Part shown: piece by piece, positions 23,273 through 34,430 of the stretch
How the letters are laid out: every line of letters starts with the position of its first letter
How positions within the stretch are numbered: position 1 is the stretch's first letter
Assembly (NCBI RefSeq): GCF_000471905.2
Contig: NW_006499364.1
Span: 3,688,168-3,752,167, forward strand
Direction: 5' to 3'
From: Amborella trichopoda
Taxonomy: Eukaryota > Streptophyta > Magnoliopsida > Amborellales > Amborellaceae
Length of the DNA: 64,000 nucleotides
Notes under the pieces: generated by a model
What the model was told of the DNA's origin: nothing
Seen by the model: only the letters and a program-made list of their open reading frames with translations
The model's database searches: none
Made by a program: the position numbers and the translations under genes

Positions 23273-24830
23273 GATCCACTGGGGACTTACTACCCCTTAG
23301 TCGGATCATTCTTGTTTAGCTAGTTTCTTCTTTTATTATCTGCTTTCATTGTCTTTTCACATTTTATTCATGGCTTGCGGGTTCTATAAGTCATTTATCC
23401 AGATTAGGGATTTTCTTATCCCCGTATTCGAGAGTGTCCTTAGGGAACAAGTTCCTTCAACTTCGTTTCCATCTATCCTCTTGAGCAAAGACCCCTTGTC
23501 TAACTCCCAAGTCTTAACCTTGATTAGTGTGAGACGAGACCTAAAAATCCTTTACTCCCCATCTCCTCGCTCTGGTGGAAACTCCACCAAGGCCCCTTGT
23601 ATTGGGAGCATTTCTGTTGTCCCACACAGCATGCACCCAGCCACTGACAAGTCATTTGTCGGTCGTGTTCCCGAGGTACACCGAAAGGCTGCCCAGTCCC
23701 TTTCTGCAAAAGGAAAACAAGTAGCCATTGCTTCTGTGGGTCGCCATAAGGCTACCCTCCACATTTCTGCACCATTGGTCTCTATCATTAGAGGCTCAAC
23801 ACATCGAGGCGGAAACCCTATGGTCTCCACCCCACACACATACCACAAGGCTCGTGCGTTACCCACTCGAGTCACACCTCGAGACAACCCTTCTGTTACC
23901 TCGAGTCTGTGTCCAAGATCAACCTCCTCGTCCTCCTACTCTACACACATAAGCGCACCCTGTAAGGGGTAGACCTACACCTGTTCTCTTACAGACACAT
24001 GCTCGTAGTTCTTGGCCTCCTAAGGCCAGATCACTTGCACGAGCCCGGGCTGATCTCCAGGTCTCCCGTAATCCTACTTCAAGGGGAGCACATGTGTCGC
24101 CATCACAGACATCCCCTTGCCCTAGACTTGGGCCTTCTCACGACTCAATCCTGCTCTGGCCCACTCCTTCATCGAGCAAACACCTCCAGCCTTAGTACTA
24201 GAAGTTTTCGCTAAGAGTACCATCCTGAACTAGCCCCATCATTTTGGTCGTGTCCCTGAAGCTCATAAGAGAGTTCAGGGCATTAACCTGATGGAAGATC
24301 GAGTCCTTCATCCTCCCCAGCTCAGAATGACTTCAGTTCCTGGTCCTCATCCATTGCCGCAATTGATGGGGACAACTCTCTCCTGTGCAAGAAGAGCTGA
24401 CCAGCCGCGACCTAGATCGCAGTTTTGGAGTGCGGTCCATCTAAACCTCAAGGCTAAATGCGATAGAGGTCTGCAAATTTTGACTAGGGAGGTGACCAAG
24501 GTAGTCGAAACAACCAATTCTGACTACCCTCTTCACTTGAATCCCTTCTACCCCCTTCAGAGGAAGAAGCCTGAAGAAGAGCTCCATGATCCCTGTGTTG
24601 TGGTTACTATCATAGAAGAAGACCCAGCCACGGTCCCAAGACCGTCGAGAACCGGTCCAAACGTGATCAGCATACAAGAGTTGAGTTCAGTTAGGGCATG
24701 CTGGCCCCCTGCTGACTGACCTACCATGTGCGACCCGTCAAGTTCGCAAGCCTTGAGTTGCCACTAACGTTGACCTTCATAGAGAAACGGTCAACGTAAT
24801 GGTTGTAAGCGAGTCCAGTGATGCGCAGGA
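23273..24830 (+). pseudogene. Gag N-terminal/leader region remnant
   Basis: Open frames at 23349-23972 and 24291-24719 belong to the region between the 5' LTR and capsid. They are rich in Ser, Pro and basic residues and have no recognised domain. Coding status is supported only by the homologous minus-strand copy at 50125-50460, which has the same order of blocks (for example ACTGACAAGTC..., GAAAGGCTGCCC...). Stops and frameshifts interrupt it. It may be a gag N-terminus or a separate leader ORF. Confidence 0.5.
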
Positions 24831-25858
24831 AGAGCGCATGAACAAGTTTGAGGATATGGTGCGCGCGATGATGGAAAAGATCGATCATATTGATGCCGCA
24901 CGCTAGTCGACAACCATGAGGTCAATTCCCATCACTTTGATGGTGCACTTATGTGGCAGCCCCCTCCCTCTACCTCACAGAACAATTTTGTCCCTCATTC
25001 AGTCTCAGACAGATATTGATGTTATGGTCAACCATAGCTTAAAGAATAGACAAATCTCGGGGATATAGGGTGCAACGCCTTATCAAAGGCCATACCCCTC
25101 GTATATTGATCAGGTTAAGTTTTCCTCAGATTATAAGAAAGGGAAGTTTCCTTTATTCAATAGAACCACGTCCCCAAACCAGCATATTGCCCACTTCCAG
25201 GCAGCATGTCGAGAAACAGCGGCTGACGGGAGACTTCTTCTTCGACAGTTTGTTGAGACCCTCAATGGCCCAACATTTCAATGGTATGCCCGACTTCCTC
25301 CAAACTTAGTCCATACATGGGGGGAGATAGAGAAACGGTTCTATCAATGCTTCTATGAGGTTGAGAGAGAGGTTCAAACCATCAAAATTTTCACCCTGAC
25401 TCAAGCCCAGATGAGCCCGTGGATCAGTTCATATCGAGATGGAGAAACTTGGCTTCCTGCCATCCTAATCCTATGCTTGAGAAGGAAGCAATCCAAACTT
25501 GCATGGGAAACATGCGACCCAAGACCGCTCTACATGTCGAGGCCTTTAATTCGACCTCCATGTTAGAGTTGATCTCTAAATTTGTTCACATAGAAAGTTT
25601 ATCATGCCACCATGGTGGGACACGACAACCATCTACAGGTTCAGCAAACAACCGGGGCAATGGTAACTCTGAGAATAACACATGGGGCAGCCAACAGAAA
25701 GGGGTAATCAGTGCAGCCATCATGGTCATTGATTCAAAGAAGGCTCCCTCCCAAACTTTGGACCCCTCTAAAGGGGTAAGCACGACAAAGGTAACAACCC
25801 AGGCTGACAAGCAACAACAGTCATATAATCAGGTACCCCCACCAGCTAACCTTGATTA
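24831..25858 (+). pseudogene. Ty3/gypsy Gag capsid remnant
   Basis: Recognisable retrotransposon Gag: FEDMVRAMMEKIDHI, then FPLFNRTTSPNQHIAHFQAA, RLLLRQFVETLNGPTFQWYA, TWGEIEKRFYQCFYEVER, and after a frameshift near 25410 DQFISRWRNLASCHPNPML. This is the order expected of a plant Gag capsid, whose normal role is particle assembly. Stops occur near 24905 and 25065. Downstream zinc-knuckle and protease segments follow in the same strand. Confidence 0.85.
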
Positions 25859-27235
25859 GGGTGATTATTTCACCTGGCATAGGAACAAGGTCTATCCCAT
25901 CGAGAAGGAATGGGTCCCTGTGCTGTATTGGTTATTATTGGAACAGGATATGATCTAGCTTCCAAAAGCCAAGTTCCCTAAACAACCTGGCCTTGACACT
26001 CAAGCGAATTATTGTGCCTACCATCGAAGGATCAATCATCCCACAGATGACTGCTACACGCTGAAGAATATTATCGAGGCCCTGATTCAAAAGGATCAGA
26101 TAAAGCTTGAAGACTTAAAGAAGGCCTTTAGGGCGGCCGAGGCCTCCCATGCTGCAACCATCCAAGAGGAAAGCAAAATGCCTGGTATCCTTCGCGCCTT
26201 CTTCATTATAATGCTTCAGGAAGGCATAATCACACTGGAGCAGGCAAGGAAACCTTGTTGCCTTGCTAAGGGGACTAAAGATCATTGGTGCCCGTATCAT
26301 CAGATAAGAGGCCATTACTTGTCAGAATGCACAAGTTTCCTTGAAATATTCGCAAAGACGATGCGAGAGTGTCAAGAGTTTTACATTCTTCCCGTAAGTG
26401 ATCCTCAGTTCATTCCTCTATCGGAGCAAGAAGATCTCACAAAGCAGGACCTTCTTATCAATGACTTGGATTCCATTGAATCCTCGATTTTCCAGCCATG
26501 TATAGTCTACCATGGCCGAAGCACACTCAAGTCCTTAAGGCGAGAAGCAGTTCGCCAAGCTAGAGTCGTTCACAAGCCCTACGAGATGAATAAAAAATCA
26601 CCTCATAAAACCAGAAAGAGACGGGCACCAAGGGCTATTCGCCGAAGAAACAAGACTGCTCAACCCACAGTCAAGCAGGAATTTCTCAAGCACCTTCCCC
26701 TATTGCCAACTCTACTAGACTTCATCCCTGGCATGATCCTTCTTCCTTCTTCATTCTGTCAAGAAGATGTTCCCGTGCGATCTCCCACTTAGCATACGTC
26801 CAATGAGGGTGACGAAGTTAAAAGAACTCCCAAATGGTCTACGCAAGGGAAAGACCTAAAAGACTCCCTGCACCCGTCCGACCCTAGTGACGACGTAAAA
26901 AGCTGCCCTGATCGGTCTGATGAGGGGAATGACCTTAAAAGTCCCCCACCTTCTAACCCTTATCCTCCCTCTTTTCTTGCTTCTCATTCTTCCTCTTCTA
27001 CATCCCCTGCAGGTACAACCTTGATATACCCAGACTTCGAGGCTCTCGACCGAGAATTCGAAGTGATCAATATAAGCAGGACGCAGCGGAAGCGATTGAG
27101 AAAGGCCCTGACAGAGGTAGCAAGATTACCAATAGTTTCTGATGCCTTGATAGCTAAAGCCAAGGTAGAGCCACCTTCTTCAAAGCCCAGTGGCCCCCTG
27201 AGCCTGACTTTGAGCAAAGACTGAGAGAATCAAAT
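25859..27235 (+). pseudogene. Gag-pro linker with two CHHC knuckles
   Basis: Two motifs of identical spacing, C-X2-H-X4-H-X4-C, lie at 26013-26054 (CAYHRRINHPTDDC) and 26289-26330 (CPYHQIRGHYLSEC). They are followed by NIIEALIQKDQIKLED and similar. The usual CCHC nucleocapsid knuckle has Cys where His stands at the second position; this CHHC form is familiar from Tat-type elements. A long hydrophilic, basic stretch (KTRKRRAPRAIRRRNK near 26610) may bind RNA. Reading is in frame over most of 26160-26790, with stops at 25858, 25960 and 26790. Confidence 0.7.
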
Positions 27236-28716
27236 GGGCAAAGCTCCTATTCTCAGGGAGCTTGCCACATGGTGAAAATTTCAGGAGCAATACCCACCAT
27301 GGGGCACATAAATCTCAGATCAGGGAGGACGCTGCAACCTCCACTGCAGAAGTTGGGCACCTTGAAGTTCCCCAGTTTGCCCTTGCCCCCTAATCCAAAG
27401 ACTAGTCTGCCTATCTTACAGCTTCCTGGGCTCCTTCCTAATCCCAATACATGAAACAGTCCACCTTTTCTCCAATTCTCTGGGACCCCTTTTATACCAT
27501 GCACTCAGTCTCTTCCAAAACCTCAAACTTCCATCACTCAAACCAAGCCCATTGTTCAACCAAGTCAGCCAGTTGGCCAAAATAATCCTTTTCTACCCAA
27601 ACCCACTCCTCAACCTAACATACCTCCCAAATCAATGGAAGGAACAGGAGCACAAGGCCTTGATCAAGAAAAGGTGAAATATGATGTGATAGAGAATCTA
27701 CGAAAAATTTCGGCTCTTCTCAGTGTCTACGACGCCCTCAAGCTCTCGAAGGATTACCGGATGGTTTTGGTTCAAGCTCTCTCTATCCCAGAAGTGTATG
27801 AAACCAAAGTAGAACCCATTGAGGTAGACTCGACAATTCTACAAGGATGTAAGCCAATTACCCTTTTAGTGGACAATCTGCAGCTAGGGAAAAATTTTCA
27901 AAATCACCCTCTCTTTGTTACTAGCGAATTACATGCATGCCCCATCAACCGAATTATGTTAGATGGAGGGTCGACAATCAACCTTATTCCAAGGAAGATC
28001 CTCACTTGAGTAAGGTTGGGGACCGAAGATCTTACCCCGTCCCACGTCGCAATCTAAGGTTCAACTAATCAGGAGAGAGGCTAGCTGGCATGGTATGCCT
28101 TCATTTTAAGATAGGTGAGCGGAACGATTACGCCCAATTTCATGTAATCAACACTGACAGTTCCTACAATATTCTCCTCGATCGGCCCCAGGTGGTGGTT
28201 CCATCAACATTACACTAATGTTTCAAGTATAGTGGAGACGAGAAGCAACATAGGGTCTATGCTGACAAAAGACAGTTCCCTGTGGCCGAAACTCACTATG
28301 CCGATGCTAAATATTACTTCACAGATTGGACGTCACCCCAGAAGCCAAATGATGGAGGTCACAAGTCTACAATTAACACAGCAGCTTTGTATGATGTAGA
28401 TGTTGAGGATGTTGGGAGAACATTGGTGAACATGTTCAAAGAGGAAGAAAGGCAGGGCAGAATTTTTCCGCTAACCACTCTTCCTTATAACATCCCAACC
28501 ATCATCCCTCAAGACATTCCTTCTTTGCTTGAAAAGAAGTCTTCACCCTCTACCCCCAGTTCTGAGCCACCTTGGCCGAAATATGAACCAGAGGTCATTC
28601 CTGAGATTGAGCAAGCCATGGGGATAGAATTCCTAGCTCTAAGGATCACCTACATGCCGGACCAGCAGAAAGTCTTGCATATCCCCATTGCGCTCTTAAA
28701 AGTCGAAGCGGGTTGA
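27236..28716 (+). pseudogene. Ty3/gypsy aspartic protease region remnant
   Basis: Pro-rich spacer (27250-27640), then the protease domain in an open frame at 27635-28009: LVDNLQLGKNFQNHPLFVTS, NRIMLDGGSTINLIP with the catalytic D-G-G-S at about 27962. The rest of the domain is shifted near 28010 (VINTDSSYNILLDRPQVVVP, about 28145-28200) and continues into the open frame at 28282-28716 with ETHYADAKYYFTDW. The normal enzyme cleaves the Gag-Pol precursor. Broken by at least two frameshifts and one stop. Confidence 0.8.
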
Positions 28717-29205
28717 CAACCGTTGCGAAATATTTTTCAAAATTCGATTGCTATAAGTATAGAGAATGCTCCTCATACGGTGACCAGCTAAATTTTTTAC
28801 TTTTCCCCGACCTCTCAGGAGGAGAGCAGCTCGATGAAGAGAAACTTTCTTCCCCTCAAGGGTAGGATCCAATAGCAAACTTAAGAACCGAAGTTTGCAG
28901 TCTCCAGAGTTAATTGAAGGTCATGCATATAGCTTCAAAACATCTCAAGGATTTCATGATGGAGACTAAAAGCTATGATGAGCTTGAGATAAATGCGCCA
29001 CTAATGGAGGCCGAGGCCCCTCCAGACTGGACTATCTATAGCAACCAGGCTCACCAAATCATGAGGAAAATGAACTATGAGCCCTTGGCAAATCAGAAAT
29101 TAAGAGGATAAAAAGCAACGACTCCCCATTTCGAAGCTATCGATGCCACGGTAATCCACCATGGGGCTAAACAAGGCCTAGGGTATTAGCCTCTTGAGGC
29201 AATAA
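28717..29205 (+). pseudogene. Protease-RT linker, G-patch-like
   Basis: Contains QAHQIMRKMNYEPLANQKLRG and, after a stop, HHGAKQGLGY, which resembles the G-patch-like linker seen before RT in Tat-type elements. The expected RT, RNase H and integrase do not follow. Sequence passes at about 29200 straight into the 3' end of the antisense PMD gene, so the whole pol core is missing from this copy. Confidence 0.6.
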
Positions 29206-29379
29206 AATGCCGAGAGGCATTCAGAAAAGAAATCGCATGAGATGCAGAAAAAGTAAGAAGACAATGAAATCATGCAGCAAAGTCAATCAAAAGAGCGAAG
29301 CACTTTATTCATCAGTTAAAAACTTTTACAAAGTAATGGCAAGAGGAAATGACATTTCAGAAATTATCGATCATCTTAT

Positions 29380-32300
29380 TGATCTCTGCGTTGCATGCTG
29401 CAGGAGAAGTCTCAGTGTCCTAGACACGCTCCTTCTGTTCTGCCACCGTTTGAGTCTCCTCTTCCATCGCCATAGTTTCCGACTCAATTGTGCCATTGAG
29501 TTCGGACAAAGCTTAAACCAATGTGGCCTCCATGGCCCTCCTCTGAACCATCTCCATCTCAAGGCCTGTGAATTCCTGTCTCAATATTTGTACCTCCTCA
29601 CGGATTTCAATCATTCTCTTATAGCCTCCCTACGCCTCCCTCTTGAGATCCTGGTAATGGCTAGTTATCGTTGCCTTCTTCTCGATGCAAGCATCTATCT
29701 TCTCGCGACGACGCAAGATCGACTCCTCCAAAGAAGTTAGCCTGCTAATTTCTTCCTCATGATGTAGCACTCCCAACCGCCAGCTCTCCAACTCGTTTAG
29801 AGTTGCATTAAAATGGGAAAGCACTTCTGGTACACTTCCAGCCACCATAGTCGCAGTGAAGTCCCTCAGTTTTGCCAAAGCTTTACCCAGCTCATTGAAA
29901 GGCAGCTCCCTCAAGCCCTGAAGGTCTGCTCTAAGCATTCCTGCAATCATGTTAGAAACACCACTAAAAAATGGCCTAGAATGTGCTACTGAGACCACTA
30001 TTGCTGAAGAAACCTAGACCTAAAGGACCGTGCTTGTTGAAGTGATAGCCATCTGAGCCACTTGCTCCTCTAAAACAAGGGCAAATCTTAGAGCTTCTTG
30101 CCCCTCGGACTCATAGCCAGCCCCAGCCTCGACCTGCCTGGGTTCTTCAATGCCAGTCTTGTTTTCTTGTCCTTCTCTTATGGGGACCTCTACTTGCTCT
30201 TCATTCTCTTGAACTGTCACCTCAGCATTAGTAAGTTCAGGAACTGCCTCTCCTCTTTAGCCTTTTCCATCCAATTCATCTCTAGCCACGACTTCTTCCA
30301 TTTAGCTTGCAACTTCAACAGCCAGAACGTCGGCCACGAAGAGTTCAACTCCCTCCTCTTCATGACCTATGCCCACGGAGGCAGCAAACTCTTCGTGCTC
30401 AGGCATGACATCAACTTCAGGCTCTCGTCTTTAAGTCATATCTCGTGCCTCGGTCGGGGCACTAAGATCTTGATGCATGGAGGCCACATCAACATCAGAG
30501 CCCCTATCTGGAGCAGTTGCTTCAGGGCCTTCATCCTCATCAATCGCCAACCGAGACGCCTTTGACTCAGGAACTACCCCTGGACTCAAGGATGCCTCCC
30601 CAAGATTCGGAGTCACCTACCGATTAGAAGCAATGACAATGGGATCAGAGCGGCTAGAGTTGTTTGCCTCAGTTTCTGAAGAAAATGAAAACAATTCAAA
30701 AGAAGCAGCAGGTGATCTAGAGAGCGCAGAAGGTAATACTGGAGAAGTTCCAAAAAGATCAGAAGAGGAAGAGCTACCTCCTGATTCTGACATCATAGGA
30801 AGCTTGGCACTCTTGCACTTCGAGTACGCCTTCTAACTGATGGAGGTTACGAGTATCGACAGCGGTCGAGCGCTTTCTTTTCTTCTCTCCTGCCGGAGTA
30901 GGAGCAGCAGCTTCAGATCCACCACCCTGAGAAGGGCCTCCAGCCAATTTACTGTGGGGACCACTCACGATCAGGGTGTTCAAGTCCCGTGGAGGACACT
31001 TTTCATAACCAGGGACTTGCCACCCCTCATCCCACTCAAAGATGGAACTAACATTATCGAAGACACTCTACGTCCTCGTCTTCATTACAAGAAATTATGA
31101 CGAGGCCTCATCAGCTGCTATCTGACGTGGAAGCCCTAAAGCTCCCCAGTTGGAGGGATAATCTAAGACAAATACTGCATCAGGAGAAGGAGCATCCACT
31201 GGTCTCCTTTGCCTCGTATCCTGATGCCAGTTACCATTTGCCCCTTTCCAAGGTATTTCCCCCACCGCTTCGCTTGTCAGAACGGGCTTGATTAAGGTTG
31301 CCCCTTCTCGGTGTTTTTCGAAATGCACCAAACTCTTATGTCTTCCCCTTGTTTGCCATACTTTGGTGATTTTCGAAAAACACCAAGAAGGAGCAACCGT
31401 GATCAAGCTCGTGCTGACAAACGAAGCGGTGGGGGAAATACCCCACTAACCTGGAACTATGCGGAGTCCGAGAAGGTAGGACTCCCCCTCTGATGCTTAG
31501 GATGAACATGAGTTCCTTAATGGTTGTTAGAACACCGTCTAGCTCCTTCCCCAGCTCATCAATGAAAGCACGGTCGGTGAAGCTCCCAACTGGAAAGAGG
31601 ACCTGCATCATGTTCAAAGAATCATTCCCAAATAGACCCCGAGCCTCCCTTGGGATATGGAAGATGGCCCTCTGGTTGGCAATACTCATCAAGTAGGGCC
31701 ACAGTTTATCTCTCGAGCACTGATGCTTGATGTAGGTGTCAGGGAAATAGGCCCATAGCCACCCGTATACGTATTGCACTAGGAATAGGGTTTTAAAATC
31801 CCCAGGAAATGCCTCTCCTCCTACATTACCATTCCCTCCCTCTTTTCCCTTGTAGGCCTTTCCACGGGAGATAGTCCCCCAAGCCATGGTATATGTTGAA
31901 AAAAACTGGCTGAGCAAGGGCATACTCTTGCCCTCTGGCCATGTCGCATGCCACATACAGTACGCCTGGATGAATGTCATCCCCCCAGCCATGAAGCACA
32001 AATTTACAAAAAAATAAGGCCAAATACGCAACCAAGAAGACACAGTCATCGCCGATCTCAAGTTGATATACGAGAGGCGTCTCATTTGCAATTGCCTTCC
32101 CTTTCCCTTTCCCTTTCGAAATCCCTTGACCACCTTCAGGATAATCCCCACAAAAGAATTTCACCCACTCCGTGAAAGTTACCCTGCCATTTCTAGACGG
32201 GCGACAATAGATTGGTGGACCTCAAATATCTTTTGAAGACTGGCAGGCATTAGCACCACCGAGTTCGGGGATACAAACTTGTCATACATAGCCCAGATCA

Positions 32301-32894
32301 TCGGGAGACCTCCAATAAAATGAAGATCTAATAAAGAGATTCTTGCTTTTCCATGTCCAAGAAGTCAGGTATTACTAACATGGCTCCATATCTCTAGCAA
32401 TACCTTCGCTGTATTGGAGCAACGATCATAGTAGCTGCCCGAACACTGGGCTGCTGCTAACAGTGAAGCACATTCAAGAGTGTTTATGTACGACACCAAT
32501 ACCTTGGTGGTCCAGGAAGAGTATCCCTTCAAGTATTGGTGCTCCCCCTGAATCCGGAGGCCTTTTGCTGACCACACTAGTAGTTCCTTTGCCTACACCA
32601 TTCGCTTCCCTAAGGTAGGCAAGTTCTCCCCGGAAGTTATGTTCCTATGCATGCAATGAAGAAGTTCCACCCCTTCTTCAGCACTGACATTGGCATCATT
32701 GCCCTCACGTACTTCGAAACAAACAGGGTCAGTAATAAAAGTGACATTGAGGGGCCACTCTGGTTCGCATACTGGCTGGGTCAGCCAAATGAGTTCAGCC
32801 GTTGATAAAACCTCGCATGTAAAATCACAAGCGCCGATTCGCCCTCCCTTGGAAGCCTCTTTACATCAAGGATTTGGTAAGAAGAACCATCCAT
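29380..32894 (-). pseudogene. Antisense plant mobile domain (PMD)-like ORF, broken
   Basis: Read on the minus strand from ATG at 32894-32892. The N-terminal half (32894-31450) looks like a plant mobile domain/aminotransferase-like protein: FITDPVCFEVREG, EHQYLKGYSSWTTKVLVSYI, then FLVAYLALFFCKFVLHGWGD and LFLVQYVYGWLWAYFPDTYI with aromatic-rich helices. After an inverted duplication come GEKKRKRSTA (possible nuclear signal, about 30880), an acidic stretch (30220-30020), and a coiled-coil C-terminus (LSHFNATLNELESWRLGVLH and on to about 29400). Lesions include a frameshift near 32810, a stop near 32600, a frameshift near 32360 and stops near 31095. It lies opposite to gag-pro, and block C with a TATA box lies just upstream. 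Antisense ORFs occur at this place in Tat-lineage elements, and PMD proteins are known in plant transposons. PMD identity is from pattern, not a search. Confidence 0.7.
31252..31442. repeat. Inverted repeat, arms about 80 bp, spacer about 30 bp
   Basis: 31252-31331 (starting GGTATTTCCCCCACCGCTTC) and 31362-31442 are reverse complements with roughly ten mismatches by eye. The spacer is 31332-31361. The arms lie inside the antisense PMD ORF, so one arm is an inverted local duplication of PMD coding sequence, and it contributes to the break in frame. Confidence 0.9.
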
Positions 32895-32934
32895 TATAAA
32901 GGACTTAGTGGTTCACTCCCAAAAATTGCTAAGA

Positions 32935-33310
32935 CACTGGATCAACGCCGGCTGAGCCTGCCAACACTAACGACGGTTATGTTTTCTAATACCAAGCACC
33001 GGCTGTGTCCGCTAATACTGAGCGCCTGCTGAGTCAGTCAACACTCAGCGCTAGTTGAGCTTGTCAATGCCCAACGCCGATTGCGTGCCAACAACTAGCA
33101 CCGGTTGAGTATGTCAACACTCAACGTCGATTTAGCTTGTCAATACCCAGCATCGATTGCATTTCAACAACTAGTGCTGGTTGAGCTTGTCAATGCCCAG
33201 CGTTGGTTGGGCGCCAACGGCTAGCACCAGTTGAGTCTATCGACACTAAGTGCCAGTTGAGATTATCAATGCCCAATGCCGGTTGTGTCCTCCAAAGGCC
33301 AGCGTCGGCT
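32935..33310 (-). repeat. About 27-bp array with AGCACCGGTTGAG core
   Basis: About 13 units such as CTAGCACCGGTTGAGTATGTC and CCAGCGTTGGTTGGGCGCC, alternating with CAACA/CAATGC spacers. It sits in the leader between the block C TATA box and the PMD start codon. Confidence 0.8.
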
Positions 33311-34430
33311 GTGATCGGATCTCTTGCATGTGCCACAAATCCTAATCATGATTCCTCGAACTCAGCTGTCGATTGGCCACTGTCTCCATGTCCTTCAGCA
33401 TCGCTCACACGAGCGAATGCCAACCATCACCACGTCTCGCTGCTCCGCTTGACACACGAAAGAAGTAATCGTACACCTTCCCTGCAATGGTTTTCCTCCC
33501 GTAACAATCCACCTCTCACGATGGTTCACCTTCTGCAACCGTACATTGTTCACGATGGTCCACCTTCCGTCACAGTTCGTCTCCTGTCGGAACTTCTCCT
33601 ACGCAGCTGGAAACCCATTGAAAAACTGTCCCACCTGCATTTTTGGCCAGGACGTCATAAGAACCTCACCGAAAACTTTTGCAAAATTTCCCCAAGTCCC
33701 CAAGAACCTCTGCAACACCACTAACAACCTCAGAAAGTTACCAGAGACCCCAGGAAACCCCTTAAAACTCCCCAAAAAACTCCCAAGACGTGCAGAAATG
33801 CTCACTGTTCCACTTCCCGCCTCTTTTACAAAAAAAAACCTGCTGCCGGAACCTCTTATGTTTCCCGAAAAACTCCCCTGAGAACTCTCCTGTCCCGCTC
33901 CTTTCCTCGTAGCTTCACCAAATTCTTGGCAAAGTCTACTTACCGAAGGCCTTCCCTACAAAACCGCCTGGAGTCCCACTGTCTGCCAAAAACCTTCCCT
34001 GTAAAATTTTTGCTGAAGTCCCACTGCTTACCGGAACTTCAACCGAGCACCCTCTCGCCACTGTTAAGAAAATATTTGCTTAACGATTTTTACTCTTGGT
34101 GAAAAGTGAGGGAAAATAGGATTTTACCCCCTTATATAGACCACACTACCCTCAAATGCCCCTCACAAACTTGGAATTCTAGTCGCGTCCAAGGGAAGCC
34201 AAGCGACGATGAGCCAGGTCGCACTTTGACTCGAGGTCAGAGGTAACTCACATCGATCCATGCTCAGCACCAGGTGAATTCCAAACAACCCTAGAAGCAG
34301 TCGACTTGGCTTCAGATGAATTCCAAACAACCCAAGCACCGATCGACTTGGTGCCAGGTAAGTTTCGAAATGACTCTAGCGTTAATTGTGTTTAAACAAT
34401 ATCATGGGTCATTAACAACACCAGCTAAGT
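33311..34430 (-). promoter_or_regulatory. Block C: promoter/leader of the antisense PMD unit
   Basis: On the minus strand a TATA box at 34139-34132 (TCTATATAAG) is followed by GGGGTAAAATCC, then about 1.2 kb of leader to the PMD ATG at 32894. Plus-strand copies of the same block occur at 41660-43255 and 54821-56680. The TATA plus conserved GGTAAAAYCCYATTTT element and the downstream ATG make a promoter for the antisense ORF the simplest reading. Confidence 0.55.
34132..34139 (-). promoter_or_regulatory. TATA box of block C
   Basis: The minus strand reads CTATATAAGG. Equivalent boxes stand at 41688-41695 and 55066-55072 in the other block C copies. Confidence 0.6.

Noticed and set aside
33203..33881. 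Open frames of 111-173 codons in block C leader
   Set aside because: They begin in the 27-bp array and run through leader sequence upstream of the PMD start on the other strand; no recognised domain.
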